Made by a program: the position numbers and the translations under genes. A DNA stretch of 31,159 nucleotides from Dissophora ornata (Eukaryota > Mortierellomycota > Mortierellomycetes > Mortierellales > Mortierellaceae): positions 1 through 31,159 of the forward strand of contig MU616933.1 of the NCBI GenBank assembly GCA_025201705.1. The letters are read 5' to 3'. Under the pieces are notes generated by a model. It was not told the origin of the DNA and ran no database searches. It was given only the letters and a program-made list of their open reading frames with translations. Position 1 is the first letter of the stretch, and every line of letters starts with the position of its first letter. Shown in pieces: positions 20,253 through 30,877 of this stretch.

Positions 20253-23200
20253 AACAGAAATAGCCAAAATATTCTGAATATTAAGAACAAGGCTTGAAAA
20301 GGAGGATTATATACTTTGCTGCATTAGAAACGTTTATTGCCAATACTACACACACCTACACTATTTTTCTTTAAGCAAAAACGACGTTGCAGGCAGGTGT
20401 TTGTTATATGTGGTGTTTACTTTTGCTACTCTGGGTAAGTATCCCAAGCAAATATCAGTTTTGGAGAGTGTGATTCCGCTATCATGGTTCGATCTGGGCG
20501 ACCATCCCGATCCTGAGCACGGATGACTATTGCAAGCTCTGTTTTTCTCTCGATCGTTTGTGTTCGATGGGATGTTCGCTGGTAATCCTTTAATCAGCCG
20601 GTTGCCTCCCTTTTTTTTACTCCCTTTTTTTACTTTCCCTTAACATTCACTCATCCTAGAGCACATCCAGTGTCCAAAGAACCATTAAAATCTCAAAAAA
20701 GTCAGGAGGCATCGGTTGATTTCGAGTCGTTTCAAACCCGTGAGGACCTCTTCTTCTATTGATCCCAGACTTCAATGAGCAACGGAAGTACTCGATCCTC
20801 AAGTGCCAGTGTTGAGGCTGGTAGTATCTTGATCTCCTATTCTCCTCGCACGTTCACTGGTATCTCTATTTTCGTGCTCCTTCTGCCTCTCCCTTTCTCC
20901 TTCTGCCTCCCTCTCCTTGTTATCTGCACAAGAACTAGTCTCTTGGGCCTCTATCAGACGAATTGAGAAGCGCTCTTTAGTGACTTGCAATCTTTGTAAT
21001 CGCCATCAACTCCTTCGGGCTGAGCTTGTACACGAAAGAAGAGATGTACATCATCAAAGGAGCTGTTGCAGCGAAAGGGGTCTTGAGAGCCATGGCCATC
21101 ACACTGGATAAACACATTTTTTCCAGACCGGTGCGCCGTACGCTGCACAGATGCTCTTTCCTTCTAAATCTTGGAGCTCTAAAGAGACGACTTCTGCTTA
21201 GCCACGACAAGACGGCCCTGCCTGAAGCTGTAACGTATATTGCTTTCTGTGATACGGATGCTGAGAGGAAACAGAGGACGACTTGTTATGTTACTCGGCC
21301 AGTATAACAAATAGACCGTTCAGGCTTACAACGTCTACCACCGCTTCGAACCAGCGTGCAATATAAGTTGAGCTGGGAGTGCAATGCAAAGAGCGACACG
21401 GAGAAGGATGGCCGCTATGAACAAGTCTCATTAATAGCTCTTACTCTCAGATAGACCTTTGGACACTAGGGATGAATAATATCAAGAAAAGAGGCTCCCT
21501 CAATCAAACTGTTCTCCTTACACCTTTGGCTTTGAATTTAGCTGTTCCTTGTTCCCTCACTCCAAAGGCGGGATAGGCATGCTATAAACAGCCAAATAAT
21601 GAATAAGTCGTATAAAGAAGAAATGGTACCGTCTCCTGGCTGGCGCTCGTGGTCTGCCCTGGAAACGAAATCAAGTGTAGGGGCATTCATGACCACCTCT
21701 TTGCCTCCTGCCAAATTGTCGCTTCGTGGCCGTGTGTCTTGGTATTTTCCACTTTGAGACCTCGTGTTTGACCTACGTGAACATGTATTATACTCCCACT
21801 CACAAGCGCATGGATTTTTATCATGATGAGGGCTACAACCCGATGCAGATCAAGAGCACTCCATGTCGAGAAGCAGAGCGACCGGAGGTGTCTGGATGGC
21901 GGGCCACACATTTCAGTAGCTCCCCGTATGTTGCGATCTTCTCCCCTCGTTGTTTTCATCCTCTTATGTTCTTTCCTTTTTTTTTTTGGGGGGTGGTTGT
22001 AAGCCTTCATTCCGTGATCCCCGATTCCCACCAGAGGAAGAAACGGGAATCGAAAGAGAAGGACAGAGCTCGGCCAACCTTCTAGTTCCTTGCCCATGGA
22101 CGGGTGTCGTACAGAACAATCCCATCCATTGTTCTGTCGTTCACGCTCCTTCGTTCGGTCTACCTCGACGGTCCTGTTCAATCCTAGTCGGCCACCTTCA
22201 TTTACTGTTTATTATTCATTCTTTGCTCCCCCGCTCTTCCTCCATCCTGTCGAAGTCCATGTGCTGGTTATCTAACCCTTATCCGCCCGCCATTTGGCCA
22301 TCAAGGAACAAGAGACAAACAACGAGAACCGCCACCTCCCTTTCTCGCAGAGAGACATATAATTAAACAGCAACTGTACGGCATATATCCATGCACCACG
22401 GACACCGACATGCTCACACTTACACATCTCGTTGACTCCGCGCCTCTCGTTCTTTGCTTACATACGTTCTTTCCTCGACCTTGATCACACGCATCAGATC
22501 AACAGTTGCTCCACCTCAGTTATTCATTCAGTTCGTTGGTTGTATGCTCCGCTATACGCTGAACCATTCATTTCATTCATTGACAATTCGAACAACGCTT
22601 CAAACGCGTAGTTGAACCATTGCAGATTCCAACATACTTCATCCCACGCTACAACACGCCACACGAAGCCCTTGAAATCTATCTTTCCTTACACCTTGAC
22701 GGCTTACTAACTAACGCCTGCTCTCGCTTTCCTTCTCCCTCTCAATCTCCTCTTTTTTGTTTCTCTCTCTCTCCTCACTTTCTTCTATCTGTCTCTCTCG
22801 AACACACACACACATATTCGTTCCCAGCAACGCCATCCATTTCACGACTAAATATCAGTTAATACTATTATCATTTTTTAATGATTCTAAAATATAATAG
22901 AGGACCTCGATCACGTCTTTCACGAACTTTCAACGACTTATATTTCACGATCTATACTTCCTTGACTTGAGCAGCAGAACCTACTCTCCATTCCACGAAA
23001 CCACAACGACCTCCAGCCCGATCTGCATCAGACGCAAATCGCGCCCTCACGCACGCACTACAAGCAGCCCTTGCTCTGGCCTTCCCGATCTTATAAAAAC
23101 GACAAAATTTCACTATCGACACGCTACGAACGCACAAAAACACAAGCACAACACCGCCGTAACACAGTCATCCGGGGACCAACAGAACACCACTCGCTTT

Positions 23201-23428
23201 GCTCATTGACTCGCCTTTATCAACTTTCCTATTATCACTTCGCCTTTTGTGCACCCCCTTGGCTTTTTAGCCTGTATCTTTCCTTCCTCTCTATACTCTC
23301 TACTCCTAGAAGCCGGTCCTCGTCACCTCGGCTCTCCCCCCTTTTGGCTAATTAGCGACGACGGGGTACCTTGATACACAGACATCCATTACCGTCCATC
23401 ATTGGAAATACGCCTTCTATTATTGACC
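20253..23428. other. 3.2-kb region without a convincing gene, upstream of C1-THF synthase
   Basis: The left part holds the 3' flank of uL3m. Many short frames occur on both strands. The longest (21687-22181 - and 21950-22366 +) overlap one another and show no motif. One minus-strand frame ending at 20977 gives a hydrophobic, protein-like C-terminus (MALKTPFAATAPLMMYISSF followed by a KELMAITK-type tail), but no upstream exon with good splice sites could be joined to it. The right part, about 22700-23400, is strongly C/T-rich and A/C-rich and reads like promoter and 5' UTR of the gene starting at 23429. Confidence 0.5.
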
Positions 23429-26400
23429 ATGATGAGAATCACCTATAAGCCTACCGGCTGCAGCACGATACACTTCCCGGGTGTACCTCACAGACTCTAT
23501 CAACGGAATGCTTCCTCATCCACTCCTTCGTCCGCCCTTGTTTTGTCTCCACACCTCCACCGAGCATACTCTTCTGCCAAAGGATCTCCCACGAGAATAT
23601 GCTCTACCACAACTGTCAACCGGCAACAGGTCTCCTCCTCCTCTTCGACTTGTTCCCTTAGATGTAACTGTGCAAGCTGTCTTACTATTTATAGTTGCTG
23701 TCCGACGACTCCTCAGAGTCAGCAGCGAGGATTCCGATCCGCGACAGCCGCATTTCAAAGTAGAGCATTGGATGGTTTTCATGGCCGCCGAGGGCTAGAA
23801 AAGAATACTCTTCGTGGATCATCCACGTCAGTATCAACGGGCTCTTGCATGGACGATGAAAGCGGGATTCTTTCAGATCAGATCATGCATCCCCGCCCAC
23901 AGCCCCCACATAAGAAGACTCTTACACTAGAGGAAGCAATGGGCGACATCAAGCCTCTGGTGTTGAGCCCAGAATCTATGTTGATGAAGGAAAAGGAACT
24001 GCAAGGTGCCAAAATTATTGACGGAAAAGCCATTGCAAAGTAAGTATCAAATTTTCCCATAAACGTGCACTTTCTCTCGGTATTACTCTTAGTCTCTTCC
24101 TATCCAATCGAGCTTGTCAGGGGATCCTGTCGTTGCCACACCCCTGCATGCTGATTAGCAGTTTGCTTGTAGAGGCCGATCAGCCCGGCTACCTGCACCG
24201 TCTCTCGCTCTACTGGTTTGCTCCCTATCAGTAGCCTCTTCTCAGACCAGCTGATACCTTTTTCTTGTACTGCATGGCGGTTAATAATAGAGCCATTGTC
24301 AAGAACGTCAAGGAAGAGATTGAGCACTTCAAGCTTCAGAACCCATCCTTTCAACCTCGGCTAGCCATTGTCCAGTTGGGCGAGAAGGAGGATTCGAATG
24401 TCTATGTGTCTATGAAGAAAAAGACTTGCAGACAGGCCGGGATTGACTACACAGAGCATCACATGCCTGAGTCTACCCCGTTGGCAGAAGTGTTGGATAC
24501 GATTGGACGATTGAATGCAGAGCCCAACATCCATGGCATCTTGGTTCAATTGCCATTGCCATCTCACATTGACGCCAAGATTGTAACTGAGGCCATTGAT
24601 CCTATCAAGGATGTTGACGGGTACGCAAAAAAAAAAAGTTCAAGCGTGCGGTGACACAAACCTGGGTTTGTAGTAGCACGAACGCGCTAACTTTTTTTTT
24701 TTTTTTTGCGCAAAGATTCCACACAACCAACATTGGGCGGTTGGCCAAGCTCTCAACCATGCCAGACTTTGTTCCCTGTACTCCCAAGGGCGTCCTGGAG
24801 CTGATTCGGTCAACCGGTGTTGAGATCGAGGGAAAAACCGCGGTCGTCGTTGGACGTAGCGATGTTGTTGTAATGCAATTTATACATACGTATTACCTGT
24901 GGCAACCCTAGATGCAATGCGCCCCGTTTGCCTAACCCGTTCACATTCTATACTGCTAGGGCGCTCCTACATTCCATTTGCTGAACAAGAACAATGCCAC
25001 AGTGACTCTCTGCCACGACAAGACCAGGAATCTCGCTGAGACTGTAAGCGCTGTCGCAATTATCATCCCTTTATTACCGGCTAACTATCTTGTATGCCCT
25101 GATTCCTAAAAATAACACCTGCGCTAATCAACGCGATTGTGTGACCTCGGTTATCACAGGTTAAAACGGCTGATATCCTCGTTGTCGCTGCAGGTCATGC
25201 AGAGCTCATTAAAGGCGAGTGGCTCAAGAGGGGTGCTGTGGTCATCGACGTTGGCATCAACCCCCAGAAAGGTATTAACACACTCACCTTGCTTTGGAAT
25301 GTTTTATTCTCTTACCATCCACTCATTAATTAAACATGGTCACCACTCTGTCCCATGTAAAACGTAGACTTGACAAAGAAGAGTGGAGTGAGATTAGTCG
25401 GCGATGTCGAATTTGCAAAGGCTCGACATGTCGCGGGTCACATCACAGCTGTTCCCGGAGGTGTTGGCCCCATGACAGTCGCCATGCTTATGGAGAACAC
25501 ACTGCTCTCGGCACGCCGTTTCTGGCAGGCCCAGACTGAGACTCGTTCGTTGACCAAGATCATGCCCTTGCCCTTGACCCTTAAAGACCCTGTTCCCAGC
25601 GACATCGATATTGCGCTGGAGCAGACGCCCAAGACCATCAAGCAAGTTGCTGAAGAGATTGGGCTAGGGCCAGACGAAGTAAAGAACGATAGAGCGATGT
25701 GCAGCGGCAATACTGGATTCTCCCTGAGTGTTGCAGATAGCGTGTACCGACTTACCATTTTTTTCTTTGACTAGTTTGAACTCTATGGCAAGTACAAGGC
25801 CAAGGTCGATCCTGACGTCCTTAAGCGTCTTGATCACCGCCAAAACGGCCGTTACGTCGTCGTTACAGGCATAACTCCCACGCCCCTTGGCGAGGGTAAA
25901 TCAACGACAGTAGTGGGTTTAGTTCAGGCGTTGGGGGCACACTTGGACAAAATTGCGTTTGGGTGTGTTCGCCAACCTTCTCAGGGCCCGACATTCGGTA
26001 TCAAAGGAGGCGCTGCTGGTGGTGGGTACTCGCAGATTATCCCTATGGATGAATTCAACCTACATTTGACTGGGGATATTCACGCCGTCACCGCGGCCAA
26101 CAACCTGCTGGCTGCTGCCATTGATGCCCGCATGTTTCATGAATCTAATGCCACGGATACCGTAAGTGTGTGTATGGCCAGGAGACGTATTTAGTCTCGA
26201 TTCCATGCCAAATTAGATTTTCATCCTCAAGACACTCATTTTCTATGTTTTAATTTAGATGCTCTTCAACCGCCTGTGCCCCAGGAAGAACGGCAAACGC
26301 AAGTTTGCGCCAGTGATGCTCGCACGTCTGAAGCGACTCGGTTTCCATAAAACCATACCTGAGGACTTGACACCTGAAGAGATCTCCAAGTTTGTACGTC

Positions 26401-27860
26401 TCGACATTGATCCGGCCACAATCACATGGCAGCGCGTCATGGACACCAATGACAGGTTCTTGCGCAAGATCGAAGTTGGCCGCAATCCAACGGAAGAGGG
26501 CCATGAACGTATGACGGGATTTGATATTGCAGTGGCATCAGAAGTCATGGCTGTTCTTGCTCTAAGCGCGGATTTGAAGGATATGCGTCAGCGCTTAGGA
26601 AGGATGGTTGTAGCGAGCAACAGATCTGGACAGCCGGTCACTGCCGATGACATTGGAATTGGCGGCGCTTTGACCGTGTTGATGAAGGATGCGATCAAAC
26701 CCAACTTGATGCAGACCCTCGAAGGCACCCCTGTCTTCGTCCATGCAGGTCCCTTTGCCAATATTGCACATGGGAATTCTTCTGTGATTGCTGATCGAAT
26801 CGCTCTCAAGCTGGCCGGTGTTGATCAAGGCATGGACTCAAGCGACATGGGTTATGTCGTGACCGAGGCTGGATTCGGTGCCGATATCGGTATGGAGAAG
26901 TTTTTTGATATCAAATGTCGTGTCAGCAACCTAGTTCCCAATGCTGTCGTCTTGGTTGCCACCGTCAAGGCTCTCAAGATGCACGGAGGAGGACCTGAAG
27001 TTGTTCCTGGAAAGCCATTGCCCGAGGCGTACTTAACCGAAAATCTGCCCATGCTGGAGGCGGGATGTGCAAACATGGTAAAACACATTCAAAACGCAAA
27101 GAAGTTTGGTGTGCCCGTCGTGGTAGCAATCAACAAGTTCACGTCGGACACGGACTCTGAGATGGCGTTGATCCGTAAGATGGCTTTGCAGGCCGGCGCA
27201 TTGGATGCAGTTCCTTGCAACAACTGGGCGAAGGGTGGGCTTGGGGCTATCGAACTGGGCAAAGCCGTAGTTGAAGCATGTGATAGACCCAGTGATTTTA
27301 AGTACCTCTATGACGTTACGGACACCATCGAGTCCAAGATCGAGACGATCGCAAGGGAGATGTATGGAGCCGATGGCATCGAGCTGTCCAAGGAAGCTCA
27401 GGACAAGATCTCGACTTACACGCGACAGGTACGGATAATACTTCTAGTCATATCTGATATGCTATTAGTCTTTTCTTCGAGGCTCATTATTGAACGCCGT
27501 TGGTATGCTTTATTCTAGGGGTTTGCGGGCTTGCCCATCTGCATGGCCAAGACCCACCTATCACTCTCACATGACCCTACTAAGAAAGGCGTTCCAACTG
27601 GTTTTCGATTGCCCATCCGCGACATCCGCGCATCAGTTGGAGCAGGTTTTCTGTATCCACTAATCGGCAATATGCAGACCATGCCTGGTCTTCCTACAGT
27701 AAAGAATGTTTGCTTGAATGGCCACGGCGTTTGATAACAGCCTCACAACCAAAATGTGTTAACGGATGCCTATCTCTTACCTTTTTACTTGGAATAGCGA
27801 CCATCCTTTTATGACATCGACATTGACTTTGATTCCGGGCGAGTCGTTGGCCTTTTTTAA
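23429..27860 (+). CDS. C1-tetrahydrofolate synthase, trifunctional, probably mitochondrial (MTHFD1/Mis1-type)
   Basis: Ten exons: 23429-24039, 24291-24620, 24716-24869, 24960-25043, 25160-25271, 25368-25678, 25775-26161, 26259-27428, 27519-27698 and 27798-27860; 1133 residues. The first ~110 residues contain no acidic residue and are rich in Ser, Thr, Arg and His, as in a mitochondrial presequence. The FolD-type methylene-THF dehydrogenase/cyclohydrolase domain starts near residue 195 ([11 protein letters not shown]), with Lys in [48 protein letters not shown] and [16 protein letters not shown]. The 10-formyl-THF synthetase domain follows from about residue 545 with the P-loop [30 protein letters not shown] and a C-terminal [15 protein letters not shown]. 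It interconverts methylene-, methenyl-, formyl-THF and formate for purine, formyl-Met-tRNA and one-carbon shuttling. It is about 190 residues longer at the N-terminus than cytosolic relatives. An internal Met in [14 protein letters not shown] could start a shorter form. Confidence 0.96.
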
Positions 27861-28492
27861 AAAGACAAAAAATAACCCCCTCCCTGGCCGCATATGGACA
27901 CACTCTTATCATCACATGTTTTATTCACCACTCCTTGCCTTGGGTCTCAATCCGGTGGCGAACGTTTTAATGTCCACTTCCTGAGCTTTTTTCATGCCTT
28001 ATGTTCTCTGCACATGCTTAAATTCACGACACACACACAATACATTTTTTCATTACTTTCAGTAAATGCTACGCGCTTCCTGTAATCTACGATACAATGT
28101 ATAACACGAGCTGATGAGTTTGAATCTTCGCTGAATGTTCTTTGTTCCAATGCGATGCTTGGGGAAGTTGTTTTGAACTCGTCCAGCTAGAGAGCAGCTC
28201 CTATTCTTGCTTTTTCCATGACTTGCCCCCTTTAAATTTCTGTCGTTCTTCTCTATGTTACCTTTTCTTGCGTGGCGATGTCGTCCTCACTAATGCCAAG
28301 TCGTGGATACTCAGATATAGGTAGAGGCGCCAGTGGATGCGCAATTTACGTGGGGGATATTCAACCGATGTTGTGAAGGCTCCATTCGTGATGAAGTGCA
28401 AAGAGCTCACGAGCATGTGGGGCTTGGATGGGGTCGTACGCTGCTCATGCCGTGATGGAGAGCGATAGCATATTGGTGCGATCAAAATACTC

Positions 28493-28594
28493 CAGATATT
28501 ATAGACAGTGAAACTGCCCTCACAGCCGAAGCCACCGTACCTATGGCTTCTTAAAACCCTGACCGCACTGAACAAGCGCCTGTGGACCTGTTCC
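28493..28594. repeat. Diverged dispersed repeat, copy A
   Basis: Begins with the 16-mer CAGATATTATAGACAG, which is repeated exactly at 28720-28735. Further matches to copy B in the same order are an AAACCCT-x2-x-CGCAC block and CCTGTGGACC followed by a TTCC-type end. Copy A has insertions relative to copy B. The family is unknown to me. Confidence 0.65.
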
Positions 28595-28719
28595 ATAAGT
28601 GCCCTGTTGCGCTTGGTGGTCGTTATTGAGCGGCAGGGGAAGCAATGGGCTTTTTTTTTTTTTTTACTAATAAGGACCCCAGGTGGATTTGTTAGCTAAG
28701 GTCTATGAACAAAATGCCG

Positions 28720-28802
28720 CAGATATTATAGACAGAGCTGCGCGGCCGGGGTCGCCGTAGACTTGGTTTCATAAACCCTAGTCGCACCTGTGGACCAGCT
28801 TC
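28720..28802. repeat. Diverged dispersed repeat, copy B
   Basis: Second copy of the element at 28493-28594, in the same orientation and with the same order of conserved blocks, ending with CCTGTGGACC at 28787-28796. The middle is diverged, so this is an old duplication or two insertions of one short element. Confidence 0.65.
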
Positions 28803-29429
28803 CTACTTTCTTATTTTTTTATATAACAACATGTCTCTCTGGTTTAACAACGCGATGAAAACAAAGCCAAACCCCTCTGAAGATACCTGCGAATTATGTC
28901 CCCCTTCACAATGAAGGTATACACCAACGCCATATAACTAGTCGCGTTCCCATGGGATAACCCAGTGGGTCCCACGGAACTATTGCCACCCCCCTCGTCA
29001 GAGTGAAGACATTTTCTACCAAAAATTTATCCTCCCCAATCCTCTCCGTGGTTCCCGGGCGCCTCTTTCCCAGCAGGCTCTGTAGTAACGTATCCTGGAC
29101 AGATCCCGCCTTTATGGCCCTCCAGACGTCCCACCACAGGGACAGTAATCGTCCTCACAAATGTATCCATAGCCATCGCTCCACTCGCCTCAAGACCCGG
29201 TGTACTGTGCCTTCTTGTGTCTTACTGTGACACCACACTCCATCTCGCGTTCGACCGTTGTCTTACATCTTGGCTTCCAGATGAGCTCAGTCGCTTGTCT
29301 TTCCAGGTGGCCGATGGACTTGTGTATCACTTTGCGAGTGATTGCCAGGGGAGTGCCAAAGAGGAGAGCCCACTCCTTGATCAAACTGATTGGCGTGATG
29401 CCACATGATAGTACACTTTAGGTCCGTTG

Positions 29430-29680
29430 CTCGGTCATAATCTTCTTCGCCGCGCACTCCACAGCACCATGGATGCTACGTGTCTTCATGACACCATCGA
29501 CCATCCATCGTGTATGTGCCAACCGCGCCTAGCAGAAACAGCATGGACAAACTTTCGACGTGCGGGATTCGTCCGTGATTATCAAGGCCATGCTCCTCGT
29601 ATGGCTTTGTGCCACTTCGTCCGGCATCCCTTGATATAGTTGAGCCTACACCTGTGCCAGCGTCGCCTGTAAAACATGAT
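29430..29680 (-). pseudogene. Frameshifted TnpB/Fanzor-like transposase remnant (C-terminal zinc ribbon)
   Basis: On the minus strand one frame gives FTGDAGTGVGSTIS at about 29673-29630. A second frame gives ALIITDESRTSKVCPCCFC at about 29590-29533, then a stop codon, then RWMVDGVMKTRSIHGAVEC down to about 29450. TDE-x-x-TSK-x-C-x2-C followed by a distant Cys pair is the pattern of the C-terminal zinc ribbon of TnpB/OrfB and its eukaryotic Fanzor-like relatives. The GDAG-x-GVGS block is the pattern I recall upstream of it in fungal members. A frameshift and at least two stops break it, so no active protein is expected. The N-terminal part was not found. Family assignment rests on motif recognition only. 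Confidence 0.45.
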
Positions 29681-29739
29681 TTGGATAAAACTGGGCTGCT
29701 GCTTTGGACACATCGGACTGTATTGGATTGTTCTTTCCA

Positions 29740-30660
29740 CTAAACTGGGGGGGTGGTGTCGTTTACAACATTGCACCAGCCATCTGTGACTGATACCTTT
29801 GGTTCAGTGGGCGAAGCTGGAATGTGGCTACTGACACATGCTGATCCTTGACTAGCTTCACGGCCGTCTACACTCGTATCTATCACTAATGACCTAGTCC
29901 TACTTTGTCGGTTAGTAGTATTATAAAGGTAAATAAACTGTCAGTGCAGGTTGATATCACAGCAGAAATAACAACAGCTGCTTTTTGAATAGGTGTGTGT
30001 CAAATGACACATACCCCTGAGGCTCGGAGCTCTGGCCTATTGATGCATCTCGTCTCTTGATGGTCGCGATTATTGTTGCTCCTGGTACCGCTGCAGTCAT
30101 GGCAGTCAATACTTCTTGCCCCATGAGCGTTCTCCACTCTTTTCGAGCTGATCTTAAATCCTTCTTCTAATTTGCCCCCAATTGCAATCTCTATCTTCAC
30201 TTTCGCCGCTACTGCTTGCGACGCCAAACGATATTGTACTTACGGAAGGATTAAATGAAACAAGAGAGGGATCTTTATTATCGGGATCATGATGAACTTT
30301 TATATTGGTCATCATGTTCACTCACATAACAGGAATATCTGTCAGTGTCCATGCTAAATAGGTTAATATTGCGCACACTCACCTTTCTTCCCTTCAGCAT
30401 TCTGACCTCATGGCCTCTGGTTCCTGCTACCAACAGTAGTCGTCGCCAACTGATATTGAACAAGATTTTGGAGGGCTTTACCATGGAAGACCTGTTAACT
30501 AGTCCACAGCCAACTAGACATCGCCAAACCCCCCCACACTTACGTATATTTTTTGGACTTTGTGAATATCGGACGGGAATATTGTATGGCGGAACAGACA
30601 TACCTGGATGTTTTGGGAAGAAATCTGGTGCCAGGGTGCAGTAGATATATTCTTTTCAAT
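29740..30660 (-). pseudogene. 3' exons of the HEAT-repeat gene, interrupted by two in-frame TGA codons
   Basis: Five exon-like segments chain on the minus strand with matching phases and GT-AG borders: one ending at 30604 (SSQNIQ before GTATGT), 30491-30383, 30338-30244, 30166-30015 and 29899-29740. The 50-codon segment 30166-30015 (KKDLRSARKEWRTLMGQEVL and on) is the most convincing. The chain contains TGA in the second segment (after NQRP) and TGA in the third (after DIPVM); both are one C-to-T change away from CGA. The intron between segments 2 and 3 would be only 44 nt. The last segment ends at a TAG (NDTTPPV). I do not recognise a domain in this part. It may be the decaying 3' half of the gene whose exon is at 30878-31159, or my splice model may be wrong at the two stops. 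Confidence 0.4.
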
Positions 30661-30877
30661 ATTTTGATAGCACTTATCATCAAGTGGAAAGTAAAGAAAG
30701 TCGGACGACACATGAAATGGTGACCGGGTTCAGATGATAGACGTAAGGCGTCTTCTGTCTTCTTCGTGATGCATATGCATTTCCATAGAATATAGATAGA
30801 TAGGACAAGTGAAGAATTTGACCAACTGTCAGGTACTAGCAAGGGTACCGATTTTCCAGTGTACCTTATGCACGTAC

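Larger units (their letters stand above)
27861..29429. other. Gene-poor region with degenerate repeats
   Basis: No coding region could be supported. The left part is the 3' flank of the C1-THF synthase gene. Two related blocks occur at 28493-28594 and 28720-28802 with a run of about 17 T between them (near 28651-28667). The minus-strand frame 29190-29384 lies downstream of the TnpB/Fanzor-like remnant and may be part of its decayed 3' end. Short frames here have no recognised motif. Confidence 0.55.

Noticed and set aside
20480..20500. GGTTCGATC resembling a tRNA B box
   Set aside because: No A box, acceptor stem or cloverleaf could be fitted around it on either strand.
21687..22366. Frames of 164 (-) and 138 (+) codons
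   Set aside because: They overlap on opposite strands and are low in coding character. The minus one lacks an ATG start and neither has a recognisable domain.
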